The notes under the pieces: generated by a model
What the model was told of the DNA's origin: nothing
What the model saw: the letters and a program-made list of their open reading frames with translations, nothing else
Database searches by the model: none
NCBI GenBank assembly: GCA_905331475.1
Contig: CAJNYU010002702.1
Location: 62,001-126,000 of the forward strand
Reading direction: 5' to 3'
DNA from: Rotaria socialis
Lineage: Eukaryota; Rotifera; Eurotatoria; Philodinida; Philodinidae
Length of the DNA stretch: 64,000 nucleotides
In this document: positions 13,762-27,088 of the stretch, piece by piece
How positions within the stretch are numbered: the stretch's first letter is position 1
How the letters are laid out: each line of letters starts with the position of its first letter
Program-made: the position numbers and the translations under genes

Positions 13762-16700
13762 ATGACAGAGTAAGAAATTTTCTTCTATATTTTAAAATTG
13801 ATTGTTTTTATTTTATTTAGACCTGTTGTCCAGTGTACATTTCATAATGTTTCAACTGATCTTGTTAATATTATATCATCATCAATGGGCATTCGTTCAT
13901 TATCAAAACAAAACAATAATCAATTTTCTTATTCATCTTCACTTTTAAATGCTCGACAAATACGTTCTAGTCTTGCTGATACTCTTGGTCAATATCCACA
14001 AATTTGGTTTTCAATAGATCATTCAAATCAGTTTAATAATTCTTCGTCAAAATTCGATAAAAATGTTTATATGATTGATCATATATTTTTTGGTTCTTTA
14101 TATTCCATTGAAAAATTTCTCGTTCATAATACACCTCTCAATAATAGAAATCGTTGGAAAATAAGAATTTATAATAAACAAACATTAATGATTGAATCTG
14201 AAGACGAAGAAGAAGAAGAAGAAGAAGAAGTCTGTTCTATCCGCTTATCTGTACCAATAAAATTTCTCCACAAACAAATTCTTGTTATTGATGGTGAAGA
14301 TTTTTCTGAAATTATTTGTAGTTATAATTTTATAACAGTCGAAATACGAACAAATAGTAATAGCAATAAAAAATATGAAAAGTAAATAAAAGAAAACGAT
14401 CATTTTTGACAATTATTATTTTTTCTTTCATTTAGGATTTGTGGTAATAATCCAATAGTTAAATCATTAAATCAATGTACAGAATTTTTAATATGTTTAT
14501 CGCCGAAAACAAATGCTGATTTACTTCTTGATTATCTTCAATTAAATTATCATTTCCAAATTTTTTATACAACCATCGTAATACAACATAGTATTCATGA
14601 ATGGTCAATGCATGATATGAGTTGGTATCAAACAGATAATACACGTTATGCTATATCAATGTTACATTCATTAGGGTATGCTTTTGATGATAAGTATTTA
14701 AGCAATGAATCACTTCAAAGTTTAATGATTGCATTAGCTGAAAAAGATGAAAATAATTTTTATCAATTATCATTAAAAGCTTTTTATGAACTAAGAAAAT
14801 GTCATTGGCTAAATTTGATAGAAATTTTTAATAAAAATCTTGTTAAAACAGTGGACGAGAGTAATATTTTTCATGTTGCTGTTATTCATATAACTCCAAC
14901 GCGTATTTTAATAATGCCAAAAGAAAAAACAAAAGGACATCGTGCAATGCGCCATTCATTATTTCAAGATGTTCATGATTTTTGTCTTGTTTATTTAAAA
15001 CCTGACCCACCAAATATATATTTCAATGATGATAATAATCATATGATAGGATATTTTAGAGAATTATTTCTATCTGGTATTGATTTTGGTGGGAATCGTT
15101 ATCATTTATTTGGTGCATCAAATTCACAATTAAAAGATCATTCGTTTTGGTTCATTAAAGCATTATCATTAAATGAAATTCATCAAAAACGACAATTATT
15201 AGGTCAATTCGATGATATTTTGAATTTAGGTACATATGTTGCTCGACTAGGTTTATGGTTCAGTAAAACTGATCCAACAGATGTAAGTATTCATAATTTA
15301 TGATGCATAAGAATTCGTAGAAATGTCTAGATTTACTCTATTCAAACAAATAATATAAGAATCTGATTTTTTTCACTCACTATTAGAGCAGAGAATATGT
15401 GCTTTAGAATGTATAGTAAAAGATTAAAGTAAACAATTTGTAAAAGAGGTCGAAATTTGATGTTTTTAAATATAGTAGAAATTTGTTGATATTTAGATAA
15501 AATAAAGAATCCATTGGTATGTTCGCTATGTCATTTGGTTGCATATTTTCTAACAAGATAGAAATCTTCAAATAGATATATACCTCTGTTTAGAAAAAAT
15601 TTGAGTCTCTTGCATGGAGATTTTCCGATTCTTTAAATCTTCTAAGCATGTCAAAATCAGAGTTGGAATAATATATTGTGTGCATACATATCTCCATCGT
15701 TTATCAACTAAGAGGAATGCATTCTTTTTTTGATAATAAAAAAATTACATTTTAAAGATTTATTTAGAAGTTTGCTTTGTCAGAAGTATTGAAAAAATTT
15801 GTTAACAATCATGCAATCTACTAATTTTGCTTTTTTAACTGTTTAATGACTAACATCTATACACTAAATGACGCCTGATCGTTTTTCAACAAATCTAGAT
15901 TTCAAAAGTTTTATTCTCCAAGTGGAAATTCTTAATCATCGCTTTGTTAGTCAACAGAAACCAATCTAACACTAGAATAACTCGCAAATATTCATCTTTT
16001 TCTTAAAATCCCCAATAAAACTAATTAGAAGATCATCAGAATTTAATCTGGTGAATTATGTCATAAATTTTATTCTGAATATTTTACTTCAAAAATTGGA
16101 TACTTTGCTCTATCTATCAGCGAAGATATTAGACTTGAGAGATTTACGTTCGAATACAGTAGATCTTGATATTGATATCATCACTTATGGATCATAGGCT
16201 AATAAATTAGACAAAGAAAAATTCATTTTTAGATTAAAATTAATTATTGCTCCAATGAAAATGAACTTAATCAGCGTGTTAGAAAAGGAGAAATATGTAT
16301 CATGATGATTGAAGATATTGAAAGAAATAATTATTGTTTTACCGATGGAAATGGTTTAGTTTCGAAGGGTTTGGCAAAATTAATAAATGAAAAACTTACG
16401 AATAGTCAACAAAACAAACAAATTATACCATCAGCTTATCAAATTCGTATAGCTGGTTGTAAGGGTCTTATTATAATTGATCCTCAATCAACATTTGATC
16501 AGTTCTATATTAAAATTCGTCCATCAATGAAAAAATTTGAATGTAATGATTGGACTTTAGATATTTGTGGTTATAGTCGCGCAAGTAGTTTGAATTATCA
16601 TGCTTTTTTTCTTCAAAAGAAAAATGTTCTATTTGTGATTTTAGTACCGAGTCGACTTAATAATCAATTTATTTGGCTATTATCAGATCTTGGTGTATCG

Positions 16701-19700
16701 GATGAAGCATTTTTTCGACTTCAACAACGATGGTTTAGTAGAAAGCCACCACATTCAAATTATTCCGAGTAAATAAAGTATTTTTTTTCTAGTTCTCGAT
16801 AAAAATGAATAGATGTTTCTGCTAATAAAAATATCAGTAAATGTATTTTTAGTTTTCGTTCAAGAAAACAATGTCAAATCAGCAGTCTATATTCAGCATG
16901 TGAAGTTTATCCTATGCCGACTGTTTTCCTGTCTAGTTAACTCACAATCCTTGCTTGTAAAAGCTGAGTTCTACTTTCAAATCAGTTCTGAGTTCATCCT
17001 ATGAGTATCGCTGAAAAAAGAGAGCTCAAAATTAAACGGACATATTCACAGAACTTCGACTCTCGCTAGTTATTTTTTCAGTGTACAGCTAGGGTTATGA
17101 TTGAATGAACAGTTATTTTGCTGCTATTTAATAGCAGTTATATTTAACTGATAGTATTCTATTCTATTATCATTTTATTTTTTTATGAGTTTCTCTCTAA
17201 TTAATGAATTAATCCAACTGTTTTCAGATGAAATCTTTCTTTAACATTATTTTAATACAAGATGCGCCTAGTAGATAAAATAAAATATTTATAGATTGAA
17301 GCCAAACTGTTATTATGAATTATCATTGTAGATAATTCTTTTTAGAAACCGAACAGCTAATAGAGAGTCAAATACGAATACGTTCACTCTATGACTTACA
17401 TTGAAATGGTTTTCTTTTAGTGACATATTGAAAAATAAAATTCCATTACCTGTGAATGAGTGTCGCTATATTTATGGTTGTGCATTAGAATCTCAACTTC
17501 AAGAAGGACAATGTTTTATTCGCTATCAAATTTTAAATGAGAATGGCAAATCATGTTCAAAACCAAAATTTGAATGTGTTCGAGGAAGAGTTATTGTGAC
17601 AAAAAATCCTTGGTAAACTCTTTGTTATAAATTCATTCCCAATAACAAAATTCTTTTTAAATTTTCAAGTCCATATGCTGGAGATATGTTAGAATTATGG
17701 GCAGTTGATTTGCCAGAATTATATCATTTAAATGATGTTATTATTTTTTCGGTTCGCGGTGAACGTAAGTATGTTTATCGGATGATTTTATTTTGTAAAT
17801 GAAATATTTAGGACCTGATTTTAATAAAATTGCTGGATCTGATCTTGATGGTGACGGATATTTTGTAAGTTTATTTTCTGAACTTTTTTATGTTTATTTA
17901 ATGTCACATACAACAGGTCTACTGGGGTCAAGAATTACGTCTCAAATCTCAAGTGAAACCACTCGATTATACTCCAGATAAAAAACAATATCAATCAAAA
18001 CCTATTTCTCCTGAAGATGTTATTAATTATTGTCTTTCAACATTAAACATGACTAGTTCAGGTGAAATATATAATTTGCATGCTATAATTATCGATAAAA
18101 ATTATGAAAATTATCAACAAAGAACATGCCAACCATTAGCCATTGAATTAGCTCGAATGTTTTCATCGGCTGGTCTGTTTTATACTAAAGCTAAAACAAA
18201 AATTGAAACTAATATTTTATTCTTCGTTTTGTAGTCGATTCTGGTAAAACAGGTTATATTATTGATAAAAAACGTATTAAAAGCATTCGTGAAAAATATG
18301 GACAAAAATATCCCGATTTCTTAGGAAAAGATGAGAAAAGATCATATACATCAGAATCTATTGTTGGCAAACTTTATCGCAATGCACTTAATTACATTCA
18401 TGGAAACTTAAAACAACTTGAAGCAGTTTTTGCTCAATTGAATATCGTTGAAAACGAACAGGAAATATTGCCGCATATAAATTTAGTAAGTAAATAAAAT
18501 GAAATTTCTTTTTTGATATTCTAAATTTTTAGCCGTCAGAAAATAAATTTGATACACCAGTGATTTCATCTAAATCAGCTGATAAATCCATGGCATTACA
18601 TCCAGGTTCTCCATTGCCACTAACTCCAAATTCAGTTTCCATAAATGTAAGTTTATAATGAAGATTCTTTATATAACCATTCACTTATTCTAAATGGTAA
18701 CTATTTCTTTCTGATCGCATAAGTAATAATAACGTCTGCAATTGGCTCTTGAATTAAAGATTTTTTGCTGATTACAATGTTATCTATATTAGATAAATTT
18801 TCATATATAGATTCAATATAGAAAAAAGAATACACTTTTGAACATACGAGGATCTACTTTCACACTTTTTCTATTTGAACATTTATTCAACGAAACACGG
18901 ACAAAGCTAGGTACTCAATTCATACCAACTCAACTTGAGAAAAGAAAAGATTTTCAGTTGATATTACACAACTAAAACAGAAATGATTATTTTCAAATCA
19001 ATTTCATCGTGTAGATCTTTCTTTTTTGACAGTTTAGTAATATCCTCTGCTTGGAAATCAATTTCGAAGAAGAGTGTACTCTCTATTATTCGTTTACTAT
19101 TCTTCTTACGTTTAGAGCGATAATTCTTTTATATTGTACAATAAAATTCCATCTCAATTTTTTCTAATCGATGGTATGACATCATTATACTCATCAATAC
19201 AATTACATCCGTCAACAAAACCTTTTTATTCCGAACATAATGATTTAATTCGTCTTCGTATTGAACTCGAACTATTATCTAACGAACATTTCAAAACATA
19301 TTTACCATCTTTATCTTCTCTGTTCTTCGAACAGCTTTCTTCTTTTCAATATTCAATAAATGATAATGAAGTATCAAAACTGATTATTTCATATGGATAT
19401 ATATATTTATTAAAATATCAAGAGCAAATGTTAAGTCTTACACAATCTCCTAAAACTTTAGAGTCTTTATTAAATAATCATTTTTTACCACCACTATTTG
19501 ATACATTTTTTCCATCAACCATTCTTGAACGTATAGAAATAACGAAGGATAATGCTCATTGTCTACAACAGATATTTTATAAACTAAATCATACGATTAA
19601 ACAAGAAGTAAAGCTTTTATTTGAAACAATATTTTTTTTTCTAATTGACATTCAATTTTAGTATATGGAGTCAATATCTGATTCTCTATGCTTAGTATTA

Positions 19701-20270
19701 CCATGGTTTAAAATGAATTTGATTGAACATCAACGTGAAATAATTCTCATTTGTCTAAATACTCATTCTAATAATGAAATTCGTATACATTTTGATAAAA
19801 ATGGTCGAATAAAATCTATTGATAATTTACCGAAAGTTTTATTTAAATGCTTTCATCAACAAACATCATCATCTTACCGCCCCGATATGCTTTATGAATT
19901 TTGTTCTTATTCAACGATAAATAATGAAAATTATTCATTAATATTTAAACATGAAGTATTACTTGACCCAACACAACCATTAACACTTCCGTTACATGAA
20001 TATATAGTTCCTATTGTTTCATATAGTATTGTAGCAAATATATTTCGATATAATGATATAGAAATACATATTATACGAACATTTGCACCCATTCATTATA
20101 AAAATGATGATTTTTATAAACTCAGATGTATATTAGGTTATATTGAGCAATTGGAACAACAGCATTCAATTGAAATGCATGTTCATATGAATAAAAATGA
20201 AAAATTAAATCGAGAAAAATTACGTTATATTATGGCATTGGCTACGGAACTTAGTCAAATGTTAGATTGA
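13762..20270 (+). CDS. Cellular RNA-dependent RNA polymerase (eukaryotic RdRP, RNAi type)
   Basis: Copies RNA to make double-stranded or small antisense RNA in RNA silencing. Exons: 13762-13769, 13821-14381, 14436-15282, 16233-16768, 17421-17612, 17670-17764, 17812-17864, 17917-18172, 18235-18485, 18533-18646, 19116-19607, 19662-20270, giving 1,337 residues. Seen directly: the catalytic DxDGD signature as DLDGDG at residues 757-762 (exon 17812-17864), followed across the intron by a VYWGQEL stretch. Upstream are ARLGLWFS (about 459), FTDGNGLVS (about 508), and GCKGLIIIDP (about 547) leading into IRPSMKKF. All are hallmarks of the QDE-1/EGO-1/RDR family. An acidic Glu run lies near residue 145. 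The start is an 8-base first exon (ATG ACA GA) spliced to the open frame; no in-frame ATG exists just before that frame, so this start is inferred. Three introns are unusually long (950, 652 and 469 bp). Metazoan RdRPs are patchily distributed and are numerous in bdelloids. Confidence 0.9.
15283..16232 (+). other. Long intron (950 bp) of the RdRP gene
   Basis: Bounded by GTAAGT and TTTTAG, phase 0. It is AT-rich with no open frame of note on either strand and no inverted-repeat ends that I could find. It interrupts the gene just after the ARLGLWFS block. Most introns in this gene are about 50 bp, so an old insertion is possible. Confidence 0.55.
16769..17420 (+). other. Long intron (652 bp) of the RdRP gene
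   Basis: Donor GTAAAT, acceptor TTTTAG, phase 2. A short open frame at 16813-17004 has no recognisable content and looks like chance. Nothing else is visible. Confidence 0.5.
18647..19115 (+). other. Long intron (469 bp) of the RdRP gene
   Basis: Donor GTAAGT, acceptor TTTAG, phase 0, downstream of the catalytic core. AT-rich, with no recognisable element. Confidence 0.5.
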
Positions 20271-21504
20271 TCGGATTCTTCTCTTCTTCTTCTTCTTGTT
20301 TTATTGAACAGTTTTTGTCTCTTTATTCACTTTGAATAGGATTAGTTATTAATTTGTTGCTTTTTGTATAAGTTTATATGATTGAAAAATAAACTATATC
20401 TATATCATAAGAAAATTTGTTTTTATAGTTTTCTCTAAATATTCAATTGTTTTTTCCGATTCACAAATAAGGATGATCATCAGGTGAGCATTTTTTACGG
20501 AGTCAATTTTTTCAAGTATTTAAGAAAAAAAAATAATGCTCAACAAACAAAAAACTTCATAACTCGAATTTCAAAATATTGATTAGTATTTTTCATATGA
20601 CAAATATTCTCTGTGTGTACATCTACGAGGAATAATTGCCACTATTGAATCATATGTTTGTATCTTTTGCTCTTGTCTTGAGAATATAGATGTTTATATT
20701 TTCAGCTAAGATTTCTTGCATCAAAAAAATCTTATAATCTCTTAAGATATCCAAAATTTTCAATCAGAAAGAACATATTCTAGCTATGATATTTATAATC
20801 TAAAGAAATTCCTTTGTTTGGATTATATTTTGAAAAAAAATGTTTCTATGGTAAATTGTCATCACGATAACGATACGATTTGTTCTAGTTTCCAGTGATT
20901 TATTTCTAATGATTATACAAACTATTCATAGACAGAGTTTTAGCTTGGAATTCGATCAGTTCGTTTCTCAATAATTGTATACGTAGAGGGCGAACATAAC
21001 TTAACCTACGTGTAATTGAACAAAAGAAGAGCAAAAACTCGCAGAAAATACCAACTTTTCATATTTGATTCCGTTTGATTAAGGGAGTTAACTTCAACTA
21101 TCGTGAGATAATGAAACTATGTTTTCGAAATTTTTTCTTTTAAAAAAAGATATACCCATTTTTTTGAGTATCAAGCTTGCTGTACATCAATTCAATGTGT
21201 TGACGCTAACTCTTGATGATTGATGTATTTGTCATCATGTAAACTAGTCACTAATGTTCCTTGCAAGTAGTTTGGTCCCTAGTTAATATTAGAAACAGGA
21301 TTTCCGACACAATCATATCCTCCAGTCCTTGTTCCATTTAAGTGAATGCATATTCAGGCGAAGATCACCTTTCTAAACCACTTTGATGTTAAATGCAAAA
21401 TATAATCACTTTACTGATCAGTTTTTTCGGTTGGAAAAAAGTAAAATAAGATAAAAATGAAAAAGAGTACGTGCAATTACAAAACACAACTATTATTAAA
21501 TAAT
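20271..21504. other. Intergenic region between convergent RdRP and DNAI2 genes
   Basis: Both genes end here. An AATAAA at 20388-20393, 118 bases after the RdRP stop, is the likely polyadenylation signal. The rest is AT-rich with no coding or repeat signal that I can support. Confidence 0.5.
20388..20393 (+). promoter_or_regulatory. Polyadenylation signal of the RdRP gene
   Basis: An AATAAA hexamer about 118 bases downstream of the TGA at 20268-20270. Confidence 0.45.
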
Positions 21505-24056
21505 CTATGCTGTTGTAGTAGCTGCTCCTTCTTCTTCAATCACTGCTCCAGTTTCAGCAGCTGGTTTTTCATCATCCTGCGAGAACAAATACAATGAAAT
21601 AAGAAAAGCAAAATGTTTTTCAAGTGAAATCTAACCGCAACAACTTTTCGATCTCGTTTTCGCTTCTCTTCTTCAATGATTTTCCAGAAATCTTTTTCCG
21701 CTTTTTCAATTGGATCAGCTTCTCTCAGTTCTGTTTCGCCTGGTGCAACTTCACCTGTTGCTTTTTCACCTTTCTTTTAAAAAAGAAAATAAAACAAATA
21801 GGCTTGGAGAAAAAACAAAGAAAATCATTTTCGCAAATCCTACTTCGCCTTGCGCTGATTTTGCTCTGGCATCACGTTTAGCTCGTACACGTGCTTCAAG
21901 AATCTTGGCACGTCTTGTTTCACGATCAAACATCTAATTAATTTAAAGATAATTTTAAAACAAAATGATTTTCTTCATCAAACATACTCCAGTAACTAGG
22001 GCCTTTTCACTTTTTCCTTGTACACATAAATTATCAGATACTTCGACTAACGTTACTGTTCCATTTTGTGATCCACATGCAATCAGACGGCCCTGTGTTT
22101 CTTGGACACGTAAACAATGAAGTGGTTCATCAACAACTTGAATGGATAGAGTTGGCTCATTTTGTTTAAATAATATATCCCAAACATCCAATGTACCTTG
22201 ATAAAACAAATGAAAAAAAGATAGAAAATCATTTTCTCTCTATGTTATTGCTTGTTTTTTTCTTCTCTTACCATCCATTTTCGAAGTATAAAAAATTGAT
22301 GACCGTGTGGGTGACCATTGAGCATCCGTAAGTGCATGCATACTCGGTCTAGACAGATGCATAGCAATATTTATTGTTTTATTACGAATTATACTCTAAT
22401 TACTTTGTCCACATAATGCAATCGTCTCGTAATTCTTCGGACCAAATACGTACAGTCCAATCACCGACAGATAAAAAGTTTTTGGTAAAATTCGGATGAC
22501 GTTGTAGTGCATAAACTGGACCCCAATGTCCTGGGAACACGCTACCAATTTTTTCTGCATCATTTTTACCCTTACGATTACATGATATAATACGACCTTG
22601 TTCTGTGCCAACCATAAATTTTGTTGGCTTGAAAATTAAATTGAAAACCAAAATTCGAGGAAAAGCAAGAAATTCAAATGAAACTTACAAGAGTCGGTTC
22701 ATATTCAAGTGACATGGCACCAAGAGCATTTTCTAATCTACCTTTCTTTTCAATATCTAATATTAATGTTTCAACTGGTTCAGATAATTTTCTTGTATCC
22801 CACCAAAGGACCTAAATTAGACAATTATTTATCTGAGTGATGTTTGTCTTTTGAAAAATAAACGTCGTTTTACTTTGCCATCAGTTGAAGCCGAAAAGAA
22901 TTCAGTACCAGATTTTGATTGTAACCAAACTGTTTTGTAAGCTGGATCACGATGACTATTTTCAATCAGCGATTGTTCGACAGCTGTACTACCTTTTCTT
23001 GTATCAAATATACCTATTCGCAAAAAAAGGTAAATCAACATTTATTACTTTACTCATCAACTTTGAATGATTGCAACTTACAAACTTGACCATTATAACA
23101 ACCACCAGCAAGTTGATGTGTATCTTTTGGATTAAATTCAATACAAACAAGTGGTGATATTGGTTTTAGATAAAGCTCCGGTTTAGTTGGATTTTCTAAG
23201 AGAAATTAGAAAACAAATAAATGAGATTTTGAGAAAGAGCACTAAAAATAAATACCAATATCCCAAATGTACGAATCAATAAATGAATCACTTGTTGCTG
23301 ATTGAAATTCCAAATTACAATATGAAACAGCTAATTTGCGTGGCCCATCAGCATACCATGATATATGATTAGCTGTACGTCGAATGTTATGAGGATCACT
23401 AAAATGTGAATTGTTATAGTATGTTGAAAAACAAAAAACAAACAATTGAAATTGTTCATACCGATAGATATTAATAGTCTTGGCATAGGGTGCTTCTTCA
23501 ACAACATCTGGTTCTAAATGTTCAAAATAATTTTCATAAATATCAATAGCATTGTTTTGTCTAATTGTATGTTCAATTGACTAAAAAAACAATAAAAGAA
23601 ATTAGTTTTCTTTTCTTCAAGCAACAAAATAAGAAAGATTTATACTTGTCCAAGTGATAGAATAGCGCGTCCATAGCCATCTTCTTTTTCAGTTTTTTTT
23701 CGAAAACGTGATGTTTGATCAGGTTCAAGTGGATTAACATCTTTAGGCCAGCCACCTTCAACATGATTAATACCTCGATTTTCGGTTTCAAAGCGAACAG
23801 TATTCACCTGAAATGTTTCATAGATTTCTTTGTAGCAAGAAAAAAAAAGAAAATTTGTTTAAAAACTTCATACCCAATGTTCCGAAAATTCACGAGCATT
23901 TTGTACTGCAACTTCGACTGGATTACGGGAAATATACTCTTTAATTAATTCAGGATTTGGTTGAATATCAGCAATTATCTCAACTGATCGATCTGTAAAA
24001 TGAACTTGTCGACCAAATTCCGAACGTTTTTTCGTATAAACGTATTGTATATCCAT
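21505..24056 (-). CDS. DNAI2: Axonemal dynein intermediate chain 2 (WD-repeat)
   Basis: Structural subunit of the ciliary outer dynein arm that anchors the motor to the doublet microtubule; rotifers depend on ciliary coronas. Exons on the minus strand, 5' to 3': 24056-23874, 23807-23646, 23580-23462, 23398-23256, 23195-23082, 23013-22874, 22811-22689, 22627-22404, 22348-22272, 22196-21988, 21933-21844, 21773-21636, 21576-21505. They sum to 597 residues, close to the roughly 605 of human DNAI2. Recognised blocks include the N-terminal [29 protein letters not shown], the WD-type blades [48 protein letters not shown] and [13 protein letters not shown], then a charged C-terminal tail rich in Lys and Glu. 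The ATG at 24054-24056 aligns with the family N-terminus. The 3' acceptors are AT-rich and hand-placed, but all phases agree. Confidence 0.95.
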
Positions 24057-25950
24057 TTATGGTGTTAAAGTATTAGAAGGATTTGTTAGAAAAAAACTAT
24101 TGATCCCATCAACATCAATTTTACATCAAACTTAACCAAGCAACAGCCTCTCAAGCAATGCTATCGCTATGGAGAAGATGTCGTTACATACGTATAACAT
24201 ATAAATGCAAGAGTCTACAATAACGTTTTTTTCATTCCTATAAGAACACTTTGATTAAGAATCGATAAAATTCTTAAGTATATTTTTTTATATTTCGAAG
24301 TTGTAAATGAGAAAAAGATCTCACGAATGCGAATTATTCAAGTTTAAAATTGCAAGAAAATCATGGGAGCAAAAATTTTAATTTTCACATTTTTAAAAAT
24401 AAGTCTATTTTCGTAAGAGTACTTTAAAATCACAAATATCGATGTGTTTTGTTGCCTATAGAGATGAATATGAACTTTTTTTTTATATCATAGATTCCAA
24501 TCAACATTTACATAGTACTTGTTCGTATAATAAATAAACAATTAGCATGAAAACAGTTTCGCAGAACCTATAAATAATGAATTTTTGTTCATCATCATTC
24601 CTTTAAATATTGACTTCGAGAGTTGATTTCCCGAGAAATATGAACCACAAAATTGTATCACCATTGTTTTTACACGGGAGATTGAATAAATCAGATCTAC
24701 GTACATTATGATTTAATGTGTATATATGTGAAAGAATTACTGCTGCAATTTTCAGTTCAACTTGTCTTGTTTGTAAACAATTGTCTTGCTGAGTGAACAT
24801 CAAAAGCATATTTTCACGAATTAATATAGGTAGAAGCTTGGCTTATGGAGAGAGCGCAACATCTATTGACTTTCTCCTAATCATTTTACAATTTGTCGAT
24901 AAAACAGCACTATGTTTTGAAATATTAGTTAAACACTAACTACCACGCTATTTTGGGACTCATTTACGGTATGCGTTACTTTATTTTCACACATTTAGTG
25001 CGGAATTACGTCTTTGAATATAATGTTGCTTTTACTGTTTTGTTATCTTACACTTTTTATTTGTTAACATGTTTTAGTGTCAACTGTTATTAATAAAATG
25101 CTTTTTAAGTGTCAAGAAAATTTGAATGTCCTTCTGCGATGTTTAAGACCTGTTAGATTTTATTTTTTTCATTGATAATTAAAAATAAATACGGAGAAAA
25201 ACTTCTTTATGATAAAATAATACAGCACTAAAACACTTTTACGACTCTTTAACTGAACTTATATCTTGATACAATACTTCTTCCTTTTTCGCACACATTA
25301 TCATAATGGAACTCATCTGTCTCATATTCCAATCATGATTAAATTGGTTGAAGACTAGAAAAATAATTTTTCTATTAACTAAAATGACACTGATTCTTTA
25401 GGAGAAAGATCTCAGTCTAAAAAATTTGGAACTCGTTTATTTTCATGAATGAATTAATAATCGAGAACGATGCAAACATATTTTGAATCAAAAAATACGA
25501 CAGGTTCATATCGTTAAGTACTTTTCTTATTTATTAGCAAATTTAAAAAAATACTGTAATAAATAGTGCAGTATTTTGTATTGTACTTTAATTGAGGCAA
25601 TGATTTTGGATAGAGATCGGACGTGAATCTTAGCGATAGATCGCTTTTGAAATTTATCTTCTTTCAATTAGACTAGAAAAAAGTGCATGTTTCAGGTGCG
25701 ATAAATTCCCTGTTAAATAGAGTAGATGATATACAATGATGTTTCTCTCTATATTTAAAAATTTGCACTAAATGAACATTAATGAAACACTTAACTAATG
25801 AAATACATCCGTTCCATTTAAAAGAAAATGGCATAGTTCACTTTTTTTATTCAATATAAAAGAAACTCTTCGTCTTGCTTTTATTCTTGATAACACATTC
25901 AAACAATATTTTATAGTTTTCTTGTCATATTCAAACTAGAAGAAAGCACA
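24057..25950. other. Intergenic region between DNAI2 and the GPCR gene (divergent promoters)
   Basis: About 1.9 kb of AT-rich DNA upstream of both genes, so it carries both promoters. Short open frames occur (for example 24603-24809 on the minus strand) but have no recognisable content. No repeat with clear ends was seen. Confidence 0.45.
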
Positions 25951-26977
25951 ATGATAACAGAGTACGTAGATTCAACATCCGTACTTGAAAAATTGGGTTT
26001 ATTAGCATTCATATTTGCCATTGTTACGGGAAATGTAAGTTTATATTGTACTATGTATTTCATTATTTTTTTGACAAAACAAAATTTAGATCTGTGCATT
26101 TGTCACATTTTGCGTACGTGGCGATAAAAAATATTGGTCAAATATGCTTATACTAGGTATGTCATTCATTGATATCTTTATCGGTAGTTTTGTTCTACCT
26201 TTACGTTATCTCAACGCTTACGGACACCCGTTAACGCCAAAACTATGTACTGCATTACGAATTGGTGAATCTGGTGCTTTGGCAGCAGTTGTATATGCAA
26301 TTATTTTCATGATATATGCTCGGCTATATAATTTAAAACGACCATCAGTAGTCATTCATCGTCGTTACCTTCTGATATTACTATTATCATCATGGATAGT
26401 TATTTTTCTATTTTATGGAATTCCATTTATGATCGATTATTCGAATTATTCTTTATCGATAACATCAACCAACACAATAAATGCGACATCATATTGTACA
26501 ACTTATGCAACATCAATTTATCATTCACCATGGATGGCTTATACTGAAATAGGAATAATTTATTCGATGCCATTAATATTGATATCTATCGGCTTAATTT
26601 ATCTTCTCCATTGTATATGTCAACCAAGGCCCAAACAATTAGGACCAACTGAACGAAAAATATATCTTAAAAATCAAAAAATGATATGGCATGTTTTTTT
26701 ACTAGGCATAACATTTCTTTTTCTTTGGGTTCCTTGGATGTCAGTTCGTATTCTCATTATCTTTTACAGTACATACACGATTCAACTTGTTCTGAAAATA
26801 ACTTATTATATACTTTTATTCAAATCTGTACTATTTCCTATAGTATATGCATCAACAAATGCATCTTTTCGTGGTTCATTCGCCATGTATAAGCATCAAA
26901 GGATGACATTCAACACGCGTGTATCGGTGATTGATTATCAACATGAATATTCACTTACAAACCGTCGTGGATATTAA
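25951..26977 (+). CDS. Rhodopsin-like (class A) G-protein-coupled receptor, orphan
   Basis: A seven-helix receptor of the plasma membrane with unknown ligand. Exons 25951-26034 and 26090-26977 give 323 residues; the intron is phase 0 inside helix 1. Visible class A landmarks: a GN in helix 1 (residue 27), SFIDIFIG in helix 2, a Cys in PKLCTALR at the start of helix 3 with a partner Cys in extracellular loop 2, and RLY in place of DRY at the end of helix 3. Helix 6 has FLWVPWM, corresponding to CWxP, and helix 7 has FPIVYA in place of NPxxY. Loop 2 carries N-glycosylation sequons. The chain is short, with a tiny N-terminus and a tail of about 40 residues. The derived DRY and NPxxY motifs resemble those of lineage-expanded invertebrate receptors, so ligand prediction is not possible. 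Confidence 0.85.
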
Positions 26978-26978
26978 A

Positions 26979-26984
26979 AATAAA
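26979..26984 (+). promoter_or_regulatory. Polyadenylation signal of the GPCR gene
   Basis: An AATAAA hexamer that begins two bases after the TAA stop at 26975-26977. The 3' UTR would be very short, and the next gene on the opposite strand ends at 27089. Confidence 0.4.
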
Positions 26985-27088
26985 ACAAAAGACTAAATGT
27001 CTATCTTTGTTATACTTCAATATAATATATAAGAAAATCTCTCTTTTTTTAAAGTGTTTTTTTCAGTTCATTTCTTGAATGAATATGA

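Noticed and set aside
25911-26099. Minus-strand open frame over the GPCR start
   Set aside because: It overlaps the GPCR first exon and intron, has no recognisable content, and the plus strand gives a complete seven-helix protein.
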